A DNA stretch of 61,540 nt, taken from Granulicella sp. S190 (GTDB taxonomy: Bacteria > Acidobacteriota > Terriglobia > Terriglobales > Acidobacteriaceae). Position numbers and translations under genes: made by a program. This document shows positions 20,260 through 29,802 of the stretch, one piece after another (position 1 is the first letter of the stretch; every line of letters starts with the position of its first letter). Location: assembly GCF_009766095.1 (NCBI RefSeq), contig NZ_LMUD01000040.1, forward strand, positions 115,391 through 176,930, read 5' to 3'. The notes below the pieces were generated by a model, which worked only from the letters and a program-made list of their open reading frames with translations, was not told where the DNA came from and did not search any database.

Positions 20260-21888
20260 CTAGCGATTGAGGCTTGCAACCTTGGTGCCCGTCTTCTTGC
20301 GGTCGGCCAGGATTTGGGCTTCCGGCAGGAAGGTGATGGCCCTGGCTACCTCGGGGTCCCAGGCAGCGGTGACCTTGAGGCCTTCGGTTTGGCCGAATTG
20401 GCTCTTGAAGAGCTCGCTCTTGATGCTGGCCTTGAGCCAATCGTTTACGCCGGCGATCTCTGCGTCCGTGTATTCGACGTCCTGGAACTTGAGGAAATCC
20501 TTGAAATGCTGCATCACGGGGTCGTCGACGGTGAAGTCGCGGGCGATGGTGTGGTTGGCGAGGTAGTGCTTGCTGAAGTCGAAGAAGGCATAGTGCTGGT
20601 AGAGCGTGCTCTGGAAGTGGTTCAGCTTGGTTGGGTCGATCTTCTCGTCCGGGGTAATGCCGCCGCCGCCGTAGACGGTGCGTCCGGAGTCGGTGAGCTT
20701 GACCTCAAGGTTCGACTTATCCTTGGACGTGGTTTCCTGGTCGCGGCCGTAGTAGTAGTCGTAGAGCGAGACGCCATCGTAGTTCCGCTGGATGAGTCGG
20801 CCGGACGGCGTGTAGTAATGGTAGGTGGTGAGCGTGAGACCAGTGTTATCGGAGATATGGAATTCGGTCTGGACGAGGCCCTTGCCGAAAGTGGTTTCTC
20901 CGGCGATCAAGGCGCGGTCGTGATCCTGTAATGCACCGGTGACGATCTCGGCGGCGGAGGCGGTGCCGCGATTGACCAGGACAACGATGGGGTACTTGGT
21001 GCCCTGCTCGCCGTGGGAGGCGCGGTAGACCTGGTCCGGAAACGCGCGACCGCGTTGGCTGACGACGATCTGGCCCTTCTGGAGGAACTTGTCGGACATG
21101 TTGACGGCTTCGATCAACAGCCCGCCGGGGTTGCCACGGAGGTCAACGATGAGGCCCTTCATGTCGTTGTCCTTGTTCAACGTATCGATGGCGTCGCCGA
21201 CTTCCCGGCCGGTAGTCTCGATGAAGCTGGTGACGCGGATGTAGCCGATGCCGGGACGAACGTTGAAGGCGAGGTCGACGGACGGGCGGGTGATGTCGTC
21301 GCGGACGAGATCGAAGGTGAGGAGTTTGGCTGTGCCTTCGCGTTCCATACCTATGGCGACGTGGGTGCCCTTGGGGCCTTTGAGCCGGGAGGAGACGGTG
21401 GAGGAGTCCATGCCGGCGGTGGGTTTGTCGTCGATGGTGCGAATGACGTCGCCGGGGCGGATGCCCGCTTTATAGGAGGGCGACCCTTCGAACGGTGTCA
21501 CGACGACGACCTTGGTGCTGTTGCCGGCCTTATCGGGCTGGGGCTGGATGGACATGCCGACGCCGTAGTATTTGCCGTGCTGGTCTTCGCGCATCTGGGC
21601 CCAGGCCTTGGGATCGAAGAAGTTGGAGTGGGGATCAAGGGTGTGGAGCATACCTGGAATCGCGCCGCCGTAAACGGCCTTATCAATCTTGTCGGTATCG
21701 AGGTGTTCGGCGTAGTTCTGCTCGACGATGGAATAGACGTTGGTGAAGGAGTGCAGGGAGTCGCGCAGGGTGGACTCGTCGGATGCCGACTGAGCAGCCA
21801 CTTTATGGCTGATAGCAGACCCGAGCACGGCGCAGGTCGCCAGAAAGAGAGTGACAGAGAAGAGAGCGCGGCGTGTGTGTGGGGCCAT
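20260..21888 (-). CDS. S41-family carboxyl-terminal processing protease
   Basis: 542-residue periplasmic serine protease that trims or degrades envelope proteins. An N-terminal signal peptide (FSVTLFLATCAVLGSA, then AQS) is followed by a PDZ domain (GVGMSIQPQPDK to GIRPGDVIRTIDDKP). The peptidase domain has the nucleophile in GTASAAEIVTGAL and the lysine base in TFGKGLVQTEF. The C-terminal helical extension after TPDEKIDP is typical of CtpA-type enzymes. Length is complete. It is transcribed alone; a long opposite-strand frame is only its shadow. Confidence 0.95.
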   Translation of the reverse strand: MAPHTRRALFSVTLFLATCAVLGSAISHKVAAQSASDESTLRDSLHSFTNVYSIVEQNYAEHLDTDKIDKAVYGGAIPGMLHTLDPHSNFFDPKAWAQMREDQHGKYYGVGMSIQPQPDKAGNSTKVVVVTPFEGSPSYKAGIRPGDVIRTIDDKPTAGMDSSTVSSRLKGPKGTHVAIGMEREGTAKLLTFDLVRDDITRPSVDLAFNVRPGIGYIRVTSFIETTGREVGDAIDTLNKDNDMKGLIVDLRGNPGGLLIEAVNMSDKFLQKGQIVVSQRGRAFPDQVYRASHGEQGTKYPIVVLVNRGTASAAEIVTGALQDHDRALIAGETTFGKGLVQTEFHISDNTGLTLTTYHYYTPSGRLIQRNYDGVSLYDYYYGRDQETTSKDKSNLEVKLTDSGRTVYGGGGITPDEKIDPTKLNHFQSTLYQHYAFFDFSKHYLANHTIARDFTVDDPVMQHFKDFLKFQDVEYTDAEIAGVNDWLKASIKSELFKSQFGQTEGLKVTAAWDPEVARAITFLPEAQILADRKKTGTKVASLNR

Positions 21889-22263
21889 TTGCTGATTTAC
21901 CTCGAAATAAGGCGGCGCGTGGCCGCGGGACAGGTTAAGGGCGCAGAAACCACGAAGAAAGCGGCTTAGCTATTCATCCACAGAGGGGCGGTATTGCATC
22001 TTCCCTCGGCTCTTAAAGTTCAACAATCGCGCGGGGAGAAACCGTGCTGGTTTCTCCCTACGCCCTCATTTCGCCTCACCCCGGCCCGCTCGCCGGGTTC
22101 GCGCTAGGAGTTTTGAGGAGCACTCGACGCAATCTATTCCCGCCTCTCAAGTCAACCGCTTTGGGCAAGCATCTTGAGGCCGCAGTCCCCGTGCATGCTG
22201 TGATGACGGCGCTTGTTGAAGATGCGACGGGAACGGGCGTTGACAAATCCGGAGCGGTCAGCC
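21889..22263. other. Intergenic region upstream of the S41 protease
   Basis: No gene supported. A strong hairpin, GGGAGAAACC-GTGCT-GGTTTCTCCC (10-bp perfect stem), stands at 22034-22058. It is 3' of the 22264-22707 gene on the minus strand and could terminate it, though no T-run follows. Confidence 0.5.
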
Positions 22264-22707
22264 TCATCGCTTCACATACACAACTTCGCCTGCGTATTGC
22301 GGCTGACCTGCGGGCCACGAGATATCGACCCACGCCTTGCCATTCTCGACCAACGTCATTCGACCTTCCCCTTCGGGCTTTCCATTGCGAGCAACCTTGT
22401 AGATGAGCACCTCTGGACCCTCCGCAATGACACTTAGCGTTAGTCCAGGCGCAGGCTTCGTCCTATGGATCTCCATCGGCACACCGTCAGTTTTCCCCGT
22501 AACCACTTCTCCAAGGGATGGAATCTCCCACTTGATCTGCCCATCGGGCTGCAATGTAAACCGATAACCATCCGCAGCCTGATCTTTGGCTCCGGGAGTG
22601 CTTCTGCTGGCATCGAGAACCCAGGTACCGTTCCACGGATTTTCTGCCGGCGTCGCCGCAGGGGCTAAAGAAGCAAGGAGGAGAGCAGTAGCCAAGGTAA
22701 ATCCCAT
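22264..22707 (-). CDS. Small exported protein of unknown function
   Basis: 147 residues with a signal peptide (MGFTLATALLLASLAPAA). The mature part begins NPWNGTWVLDASRSTPG and continues through alternating beta-rich segments (FTLQPDGQIKWEIPS, MEIHRTKPAPGLTLSVI, GEGRMTLVENGKAWVDISW). This pattern is common in secreted beta-sandwich or lipocalin-like proteins of Acidobacteria. No catalytic motif is visible. It is downstream of the DUF885 gene on the same strand with a gap of about 95 bases. Function not recognised. Confidence 0.7.
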   Translation of the reverse strand: MGFTLATALLLASLAPAATPAENPWNGTWVLDASRSTPGAKDQAADGYRFTLQPDGQIKWEIPSLGEVVTGKTDGVPMEIHRTKPAPGLTLSVIAEGPEVLIYKVARNGKPEGEGRMTLVENGKAWVDISWPAGQPQYAGEVVYVKR

Positions 22708-22802
22708 ATTTGATCTTCACTTTCCGTTGGTTACACCAACATTGGTTGTGGTTAAGGAGCGCCGATTTTGCTTGGATGTAGCCTTCCATCAGCAACGGGC
22801 AG

Positions 22803-24632
22803 TCAAGAGCCGGTCTGCCGTTGCCCTGGCTTCTCGCCTGCCGCTTGTACGCTCCTGATCCATCCATCGATCCGAGCGTCCAACATGTCCATGGGTAAGT
22901 TACCGGCGCTCAGTATCTCGTCATGGAACTTGCGGATATCGAAGCGCGGGCCAAGCTGCTGCTGTGCTCGGGCGCGCAATTCGCGAATCTTCAGTTGACC
23001 AATCTTGTAACTAAGGCTCTGGGCGGGAAGGGCAATGTATCGGTCGATCTCAGCCTGAATAGTCGGTTCGTCGGCGGCCCCGCTCTCGCGAAAATAAGAA
23101 ACCGCCTGGTCGCGGGTCCATCCATCGGCGTGGATGCCAGTATCCACAACGAAGCGAACAGCCCTCATGAGTTCGAGATTCAATCTGCCGTAGTCCGAGG
23201 CGGTGTCCTGAAAGAAGCCAATCTCTTTGCCCAGCGCTTCCGCGTAAACGGCCCAACCCTCGGCATACGCGTTATTCTGAAATTCTGATCGAAAGGCCGG
23301 CAGGCCTTTTAGATGCTGCTGAATAGTGACCTGCAGTGCATGCCCCGGTATGCCTTCGTGATAAGCCTGTGTTTCATCGCTTATCAGCCGTCTATGGGCA
23401 TAGTTGGAAGTAGCCACGACCACGCGGCTCGGGGTGCTTCCGTCTGCGTTGCCACCGACATAATGCGTACCCATTTGCGGTTGTGATTCAGGGACTGCTT
23501 CGACGACCAGCTTAGCTTTAGGGTAGTCAAGAAATAGCTCAGGCAGTCGAGGTTCCATTTGGCTGACGTAATGCCTATAGTCTTCAACGATTTGTTCCGA
23601 TGACGTTGGGATGTACTTGGGGTCACTGTTAATCGCGGCGCGAAAGCTTTTCAAATCCGTATATCCCGCTTTGTGAGCAAGGTCGGTGAGGAGCCCATTG
23701 ATGCGAGCAATTTCTCGGAGCCCGAGCGCACGAATCTCAGCTGGGGTCATATTCGTCGTGGTCTCTTCGTGGATGGCGTTCTGGTAGCGCCGCGCTCCAT
23801 CTGGAAGGCTGCTCATTCCGATTGCGGTGCGGCCATGCGGCGCGTAGTCGTCCGCAACATAGGCAGCAAAACGCTTGTATGCGGGCAAGACCTCATTGTT
23901 CGCCGCAGCGACAATCTCTTCGGTGAGACGCTTCTGATCTGCCGCAGAAACGGACGATGGGAACTTCGTCGTCGGCAAGACGAAAGGATCTTCAGCAACA
24001 AGCCCCTGGCACTGAGCGGGGATTTGCTCAAGCAGGAAGCGCACCGGCATCAACCCGTCCTTTTCTCCCTGTTTCAAAACTTCAATCGTCTGCTGGAATG
24101 CCAGCGGCATCTCATGCAGTCGCGTGATGTAATCCTCATAGTCCTTGACCGAATGGAATGGCAGGGATCGAGGAACGTCCGCGAGATCGGTGTGAATGCC
24201 TCTGAATTGCGTGAGCGGCATCTCATAGGTCTTCAGAGAATAGTCGGTCATCCGTTGATCCAACTCCCGCAGCATCAACTCGCGCGAGATCCGATCCTGT
24301 TCGGGAAATCCATCTGAAGAGATGGTGGCGAGCCGGGACCGGAACCCGCGGTCGATCGCGTTCTGACGTGCGCTTCCTGCGAGCGAAAAATCGCCGAGTA
24401 GGGACTTCTTCTTTCCTGAAGTAGGAGCTGCGTCCGAAGCAGCTTGCTCTTTGAACAGCAGATTCTGCCGATCAAGCCTGTTCTGCAGGGAAGATGCCTC
24501 AAGTTTCTTCCCCTTCTGACTCGCTCCGCCGGTCGGCGTCTGGTGCAGCACGATTGAAGCCGACTCATCTGTTCGGAGACTGAACGACGACGAGGGCGTG
24601 CCATAGAGCAGCATAGCCAACAACACAGACAT
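22803..24632 (-). CDS. DUF885-family putative metallopeptidase
   Basis: 609 residues, large alpha-helical protein. The zinc motif is in AYHEGIPGHALQVTIQQ (HExxxxH type, typical of DUF885), followed by NNAYAEGWAVYAEAL with the downstream glutamate ligand. The N-terminus has a short hydrophobic stretch (MSVLLAMLLYG) and then a low-complexity linker, so export is likely but the signal is poor. AAAGG before the ATG at 24632 fits this start. Family members are considered carboxypeptidase-like enzymes; the substrate is unknown. Confidence 0.88.
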   Translation of the reverse strand: MSVLLAMLLYGTPSSSFSLRTDESASIVLHQTPTGGASQKGKKLEASSLQNRLDRQNLLFKEQAASDAAPTSGKKKSLLGDFSLAGSARQNAIDRGFRSRLATISSDGFPEQDRISRELMLRELDQRMTDYSLKTYEMPLTQFRGIHTDLADVPRSLPFHSVKDYEDYITRLHEMPLAFQQTIEVLKQGEKDGLMPVRFLLEQIPAQCQGLVAEDPFVLPTTKFPSSVSAADQKRLTEEIVAAANNEVLPAYKRFAAYVADDYAPHGRTAIGMSSLPDGARRYQNAIHEETTTNMTPAEIRALGLREIARINGLLTDLAHKAGYTDLKSFRAAINSDPKYIPTSSEQIVEDYRHYVSQMEPRLPELFLDYPKAKLVVEAVPESQPQMGTHYVGGNADGSTPSRVVVATSNYAHRRLISDETQAYHEGIPGHALQVTIQQHLKGLPAFRSEFQNNAYAEGWAVYAEALGKEIGFFQDTASDYGRLNLELMRAVRFVVDTGIHADGWTRDQAVSYFRESGAADEPTIQAEIDRYIALPAQSLSYKIGQLKIRELRARAQQQLGPRFDIRKFHDEILSAGNLPMDMLDARIDGWIRSVQAAGEKPGQRQTGS

Positions 24633-24691
24633 AATTTACCTTTCGCGGTTGAGCTCAGAAATAAGGGGGCCTAGGTGCATGAGGGTCCGGC

Positions 24692-26332
24692 TTAGTAGAG
24701 GCCGTAACGTCCCTTTACAGATTCCAACAGTCTTGCGGAGTTGAAGCCAAGACCATCGCGGAAGACTAACTCGACGTTCTCTATATCGTTAACATGGCTG
24801 CTTGGATTCCCCTTGACCACAACGAGATCAGCATTCTTGCCAACGGCAATTGAACCGATATGATCCGCCTGGCCGAGATAAATGGCGCCGTTGAGTGTGG
24901 CAATCTTGATCGCCTCGACAGGTGTGAATCCGCTGTCCACAAGGAGTTCGATCTCACGCTGATCTCCGAAGCCGGGCAGAATATGTCCATCACCGGTGGG
25001 GTCCGACCCCGCGAGCAACAAGCCACCAGATGCCACGAAACGACGTTCTAACTGCTGTCCACGCTTGAAGCCAACTTCGTGATAACGCCGGTAGCCATCC
25101 CGGCTTTTGGTCGTATCGGCATTTCTTTCATAAAGGTAGGTTTCCCTTGCTTGAGGCGTCATCGCGTCGAGAGCACGTTGTTGCAAAGGCGGATTCATGT
25201 CTCCATCTTCTTCAAATACAGGAAGCGTACTCGTGACGGCGACATGCTTGGATACCAGCAAGGCGATCAGTGCTTTCGCCGCTGGCCCATCCGGGTCCAT
25301 CGCCTTCAGCGTAGGGCCACCAGACGTGGAGGGGCATACGTCAGGCTCTTTACCGGGATCGAGTTGGGTATTGACGAAGAAGCCGTGCTCTAGATTGTCA
25401 ATGCCCAACTCTGCGGCTTCCGGATAGGTAACCGAGCAAAGATGTCCTGTGATCTTGAGCCCTTTCGCATGGGCTGCTTCGGTGGCCGCCTTTAGCTCGG
25501 CGCGCGTGATATGGTCGTAGGCCTTGAAGCTCGTCGCGCCTTGCGCTGCCCAGTATTCGACCGTCGCCCGAGCATCCTCTGGACCGGTCAGCGTGTGCAT
25601 CTGTAGGAAGAGATTGGGAGCTCCCTGAAGATAGGGTCCAGTGACATCCATGTGCGGACCGGGTGTGTGGTTTGCTTCGATCTCGCGTTTGAGATTCAGT
25701 TCAGCGTAGGGTTCAACCGATCCGGTGGTTCGGAGAGTGGTGACGCCGTTCGCCAGATAGAGACGTGGAGATGTGTAGGTCATCTGCGGCAACAGAGCGG
25801 GATAATTCGTCTGGTGCTCGGCATTGTCATCCGGCCGGGCTACATAGAACAAATGATCGTGCATCCCTACGATTCCAGGGAGCAGAGTACGGCCTGTCAT
25901 ATCAAAGACGGTCTTCCCATCTGCCACATCGGTACGTACGGTTGGAGCGAGTGCTGTGATCTTTCCATCTGTGATTTCGATTGTCTGATTCTCTAGCGGT
26001 GCTGCCCCCGTGCCATCAATCACTCCTGCATGAATCAGGCGAACCGAGCCTCTGTGTGCATCGATATCGACGAACTTGCTGACCTCAGGAGAGACCCGTG
26101 CAGGTTGACTTGCACCAGTTTGCAAGACGGCACTATTCACGGTTTCTGCGTGTGCTCTGCCATCAAAAGCTAACAAGAGCGAGAGGGCATAAGCAGAAAG
26201 CCGACTTCGATTCGCACGCTTGGACTTGATGATGCGATGCTTAGGCAAAGAAACGGAATCATGTTCAGCTAAGCGTTGTTGTGAGATGGTCTCTTTGAGA
26301 GGGTGGGGCCAAGTGGTATAGGGGTAAGGCAA
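24692..26332 (-). CDS. Exported amidohydrolase-family protein (imidazolonepropionase/prolidase-like)
   Basis: 546 residues, TIM-barrel metal-dependent hydrolase. Metal-binding motifs are GMHDHLFY, TGHLCS and NLEHG; the C-terminal SDPTGDG provides the last aspartate, and GSIAVGKNADLVVVKGNP is the usual end of the composite beta domain. A signal-like stretch SRLSAYALSLLLAFDGRAHA lies near residue 45-65, so the true start is probably downstream of the TTG at 26332, but no in-frame ATG or GTG with a Shine-Dalgarno is visible. The substrate is unknown; relatives cleave N-acyl or cyclic amide bonds of peptides and amino acids. Confidence 0.85.
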   Translation of the reverse strand: MPYPYTTWPHPLKETISQQRLAEHDSVSLPKHRIIKSKRANRSRLSAYALSLLLAFDGRAHAETVNSAVLQTGASQPARVSPEVSKFVDIDAHRGSVRLIHAGVIDGTGAAPLENQTIEITDGKITALAPTVRTDVADGKTVFDMTGRTLLPGIVGMHDHLFYVARPDDNAEHQTNYPALLPQMTYTSPRLYLANGVTTLRTTGSVEPYAELNLKREIEANHTPGPHMDVTGPYLQGAPNLFLQMHTLTGPEDARATVEYWAAQGATSFKAYDHITRAELKAATEAAHAKGLKITGHLCSVTYPEAAELGIDNLEHGFFVNTQLDPGKEPDVCPSTSGGPTLKAMDPDGPAAKALIALLVSKHVAVTSTLPVFEEDGDMNPPLQQRALDAMTPQARETYLYERNADTTKSRDGYRRYHEVGFKRGQQLERRFVASGGLLLAGSDPTGDGHILPGFGDQREIELLVDSGFTPVEAIKIATLNGAIYLGQADHIGSIAVGKNADLVVVKGNPSSHVNDIENVELVFRDGLGFNSARLLESVKGRYGLY

Positions 26333-26485
26333 GCGGTTCTCTCCAAGCTGTTCTGCTACTGTTTGTCACTTTCACTGTTCAAGAGGCAACTGACCAGATA
26401 CAGAATGTGCTTCTGCGCTCGTAGCGAGAGCGGCAATGGCGAGAACTCCTGCCCTGTAAACGAAACGTCCTGAGACGAATTTCAT

Positions 26486-26613
26486 CCCAGTCAAGTGTGG
26501 CGCGCAGGCGGGCACCTAAACCTTCATAAGTCGCCACTTTACGCTTGCCCTTGTGCTGCAGTGAATCGATCAAACTCATCCTCCTCATGCCACCGTCCCC
26601 GCTGACTCCCTCG
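26486..26613 (-). repeat. Dispersed ~128-bp repeat, copy 1, coding for a conserved peptide
   Basis: About 85% identical to 46204-46335. On the minus strand both copies keep an open frame reading SLQHK-x-KRKVATY-x-GLGARL-x-ATLDW, preceded by SGDGG. Most peptide positions are kept although bases differ. No known protein was recognised. A short frame, 26379-26672, runs through it. Confidence 0.6.
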
Positions 26614-26772
26614 TATCCCTCGAAGGGATTTATCAAATCAAGCGAAGCGGACGCTTGTGATGAACCAATCAATCCCTCGCGGTTTTTCTTGAACGTCCTC
26701 GGGTATAGGCGCTGTCCCTACGCAAAGACCTCTTCCTGCTCTCTTGAAAGGGACGTTATACCGCCTGATCAC

Positions 26773-27552
26773 TTAGCCGCGGTAGCGGGACGCCGGCGTA
26801 CCTGTCTGGGCGGAGCCCATCAGCGTTGTGCTGGCCTTGATGTAACTTGCGAGCAGAGCAAGGTTTTCCACGGAAGGAAGCGCAACCTCTTCGCCCATGT
26901 CCAAGCTCTTGAGCGATGCTGCTACGCAGTCTTCGGCAGACATGATGATTGATGAATCAACGTTCGAGCTGTCCCATCCCTCCGTTGCCGTTCCTGCGGG
27001 AGCGACAAGCTGAATCTTCACCGTGCTGTCCGCATGCTCGGTCTGAAGACCGCGCGTGAAAGAGAGAACGAATGCCTTCGTTGCGCTGTAGGCGCTCGTG
27101 CCGGGATAGCCCGCAAAGCCAAGCACCGATCCGATGTTGACAAGTGTCCCTCCACCTTTTGCTTTGAAACGAATGAGCGCGGCCAGGGAGATATGCACAA
27201 GCGCATCGATGTTAACTCGCAGAAGGGTGTCAATCTGATCGAGAGTCGCATCCGTAGCGGGTCCCATCAGCATGATGCCGGCATTGTTCACCACCATCGT
27301 GATCGCGGGTTCGGTGCGGATCACCTCAACTACCCGTTGCACATCTCCGGCCTTACTAAGGTCGGCAACAACCTTCGTGACTTTGTTCCCATAACGAGCC
27401 TGAAGCCGAGTCGCCAGTTCGGAGAGGCGGTCCGTTCTGCGCGCAACGAGAAAGAGATCGAAACCCCGTTTTGCCAGCTGCTCCGCGTATTGGAGTCCGA
27501 TCCCTGACGACGCTCCTGTTACTACTGCAGTCCCTGTTGTCTGTTCTGTCAT
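26773..27552 (-). CDS. Short-chain dehydrogenase/reductase
   Basis: 259-residue classical SDR. TAVVTGASSGIGLQYAEQL gives the TGxxxGIG loop, VVNNAGIM the NNAG motif, NIGSVLGFAGYPGTSAYSATK the catalytic serine, tyrosine and lysine. The R-rich ARRTDRLSEL after strand 2 suggests NADP preference. Its start overlaps the end of the HxlR regulator gene by four bases (ATGA), so the two are one operon and the SDR is likely the regulator's main output. The SDR remnant at 19579-20199 is its close relative. Confidence 0.93.
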   Translation of the reverse strand: MTEQTTGTAVVTGASSGIGLQYAEQLAKRGFDLFLVARRTDRLSELATRLQARYGNKVTKVVADLSKAGDVQRVVEVIRTEPAITMVVNNAGIMLMGPATDATLDQIDTLLRVNIDALVHISLAALIRFKAKGGGTLVNIGSVLGFAGYPGTSAYSATKAFVLSFTRGLQTEHADSTVKIQLVAPAGTATEGWDSSNVDSSIIMSAEDCVAASLKSLDMGEEVALPSVENLALLASYIKASTTLMGSAQTGTPASRYRG

Positions 27553-27971
27553 CTTCTAGTCCTGCCTTCTTTTGAAACTTCATGAGCAATTGTGAAGCTG
27601 CTATTGAGCGCCGACTCTAACCTGGCATCGGACGCCGGGGATGTGGCCTGTAAGAAGTTAGCTGCGAGATGGGATGCGCCCCATTCCGCGAGTTCGTCCA
27701 GCAAAGAGATGAGAGGCTCTCGTATGGAATCTGTGAGCGTGTATTCAACATGCAGTACGGAACCGCTGAGGTCTCGTCTTAGGATGATTTGAGAGGCTTC
27801 CAAGAAACGTAGCCTTGCTGTAAGAGCTTTCTTAGACGCCAGCGGTATCTCACGTCTAAGCTCGCTGAGACGCACCGGACGTTCACGCATGGCACAGAGA
27901 ATCTCTACTGTCCATTTACCCTGCAACAGCTCAGCGACAATTGAAACTCTCTTTGTGTAGGCGATATCCAA
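27549..27971 (-). CDS. HxlR-family transcriptional regulator
   Basis: 140 residues, winged helix. GKWTVEILCAMRERPVRLSELRREIP is the HxlR signature, followed by KKALTARLRFLEASQIILRRD and a wing strand HVEYTLTDSIREPL. The C-terminal tail (TSPASDARLESAL) is longer than average. HxlR proteins often respond to reactive carbonyls or quinones, sometimes through one cysteine; here the only cysteine is in EILCAM. Co-transcribed with the SDR gene through an ATGA overlap. A promoter fossil with an AACCAATGGTT site lies 130-265 bp upstream. Confidence 0.9.
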   Translation of the reverse strand: MDIAYTKRVSIVAELLQGKWTVEILCAMRERPVRLSELRREIPLASKKALTARLRFLEASQIILRRDLSGSVLHVEYTLTDSIREPLISLLDELAEWGASHLAANFLQATSPASDARLESALNSSFTIAHEVSKEGRTRR

Positions 27972-28106
27972 GTTGCGACCAAGACCTGCTCATACTATTT
28001 CTCGTGAGTAATTAATTTCGCCTCATCCTTGAGAGCAAGCCCCTAGGATCATTTCGGCCGGAAACTGGGCCGTGGCTTTGCGCTGCAGCGTTCGTATGCG
28101 GACGTC

Positions 28107-28236
28107 CTATGCATCCACGACCACCAGGACCTTCATCGCGTCCTCCTTTCGCCTCACACTTTCGCCCATACATATGCACGATCTGACAATTAGAGGCGCA
28201 TGAAAACCAATGGTTGCAAATTATTCAGCGGTTATT
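28107..28236 (-). pseudogene. Promoter-leader-start module A with a 9-codon stub of an NmrA-like gene
   Basis: The minus strand has TTGCAA, AACCATTGGTT overlapping it, and TCTAAT 19 bases on, then AAAGGAGG and an ATG at 28136 reading MKVLVVVDA and a stop. The same layout precedes the intact NmrA-like gene at 37678 (MKVLVIGAA). Only the start of the gene survives here. The operator is at 28205-28215. Confidence 0.65.
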
Positions 28237-28349
28237 TACGATGTGCACATCGATCGATTTGCCATTGTAAGGAGGCGCCTTGCACCCCAAATCGTTCCTG
28301 TCTCGTGAGCGGGGAATGACCTTTTGCAGACAAAAAGCACGGGAGAGTT

Positions 28350-29591
28350 GTGAAAATACACGCGTTTAGAAAAAGTCTCCTATTAATCTCAGCAATATCC
28401 GTCGTGCTGGCTGCACCGGCGGATTGGGCACAAAATGCGTCCCCTACGCTCCTTGCTTCACGCAATAGCTTCGCTGAGAAAACGATCACAGTACCCATGA
28501 AGGCCGATCGTTGGCTTTCGAACGGCAATGCCACGTTCACGGCTGACGATCATGCCCCCGATGGAGTGCTTGCGATCAGTAAGGGACCTGTCGATGTGAA
28601 AGGTTTGACCTTTCGCGATGGCACAATCGAATTCGATATGTACATGCCGGATCACGGGATACTTGGAATTAGGCTGCGCGTGCAGAATCGAGATAGTGCC
28701 GAAGCTCTCTTCTTCCGCCCACAGAAGGACTGCAACGCCTCTCCTGATTGCATGCAGTACATGCCCCTTGAGCACGGCGCGTACGAATGGGATTTATTCC
28801 CGGAGTATCAAAGTTCCGCGCCCATTCGCACCCTGAGCTGGAATCATTTTCGAATCGTGGTCATGGGGAGGACGATGCGTATCTACGTAAATCGTTCCAG
28901 CAAGCCAACGCTCAGCGTGGATCACATGGAGGGCGGCGCGCTCTCTGGGGGACTCACCTTCGGAGGTCCGGCAAAATATGCGAATCTCGTGATCACGCCT
29001 GCGAAGCCATCATCCGCCGCAGCCCAAACAGTGCCGGAGCGGAAAGACGGATTCCTGCGACACTGGAAGATTTCAACGGCATCCGTACTCGCCTCCGTTC
29101 ACGACCCAAAGCTCGATGCCCCGATGGGCGTTCAGCCGCCTTATGCGTTGATGCCCCCTGATGGTAAGGCTTGGAAAGCCATAACTGCTGAGACGAAGGG
29201 TCTGGTCAATTTCTCACACGAAGTCGGGTCTGCGAAAGACGGTTCGGTGATCTCTCTGGCGTGGGCAAAGACTACGCTCGTCTCCAACAAGGCACAATCG
29301 AAAAAAGTCCAGATCGGCTGGGTACGCGAGATCTGGGTTTACGTGAACGGAACCCTTGTATTCTCGGACAGAAACATCGAAGGTCTTCCAGCGGCGAAGG
29401 CCGCCGACGGACGAATCTCGTTGGAAAACGGAACGTTTCTGTTGCCGCTCGAAAAGGGCAAAAATGAGATCGCAATCGCGCTAGACGATAATCTGCCGGG
29501 CAACACGCAGCACTATGGATGGGGTATGGAATTAAAGCTTAAAGATTCGACCGGGATCTCGTTGGAGACGGAAAAATTGGGTGGCCAGTAA
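28350..29591 (+). CDS. Secreted DUF1080/LamG-like beta-sandwich protein
   Basis: 413 residues with a signal peptide (RKSLLLISAISVVLAAPADWA). The first half is a concanavalin-like jelly roll (DVKGLTFRDGTIEFDMYM, then WNHFRIVVMGRTMRIYVN), as in DUF1080 or 3-keto-disaccharide hydrolase-type proteins. The second half (WVREIWVYVNGTLVFSDRN, GKNEIAIALDDN) looks like another carbohydrate-binding-type sandwich. No catalytic residues can be assigned. The start is GTG at 28350, supported by GGGAG five bases upstream. It stands alone; the nearest upstream signal is the module A operator, which reads the other way. Confidence 0.75.
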   Translation: MKIHAFRKSLLLISAISVVLAAPADWAQNASPTLLASRNSFAEKTITVPMKADRWLSNGNATFTADDHAPDGVLAISKGPVDVKGLTFRDGTIEFDMYMPDHGILGIRLRVQNRDSAEALFFRPQKDCNASPDCMQYMPLEHGAYEWDLFPEYQSSAPIRTLSWNHFRIVVMGRTMRIYVNRSSKPTLSVDHMEGGALSGGLTFGGPAKYANLVITPAKPSSAAAQTVPERKDGFLRHWKISTASVLASVHDPKLDAPMGVQPPYALMPPDGKAWKAITAETKGLVNFSHEVGSAKDGSVISLAWAKTTLVSNKAQSKKVQIGWVREIWVYVNGTLVFSDRNIEGLPAAKAADGRISLENGTFLLPLEKGKNEIAIALDDNLPGNTQHYGWGMELKLKDSTGISLETEKLGGQ

Positions 29592-29802
29592 TGATGCTTG
29601 GGTTGGAGTCTCTCTTGACGGAATACCGCGAAGAGTAGAGCCTATGGGAAGATCGTAAGAGTACACCTAGGAATTTTTACCAGTATCAATCGGACCGACG
29701 CTGCAGATTGCACCGGGCGATTGCGTTGCTAGAGAACCAACCGCCCATGCGGCTCTATTCTCCGAGCCGGGATGTCGTGAGTGAACTGTGCGGGTGTAGA
29801 GC

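Noticed and set aside
21013..21969. Plus-strand frame of 318 codons opposite the S41 protease
   Set aside because: Low-complexity Gly/Val/Asp shadow of a gene with clear protease motifs.
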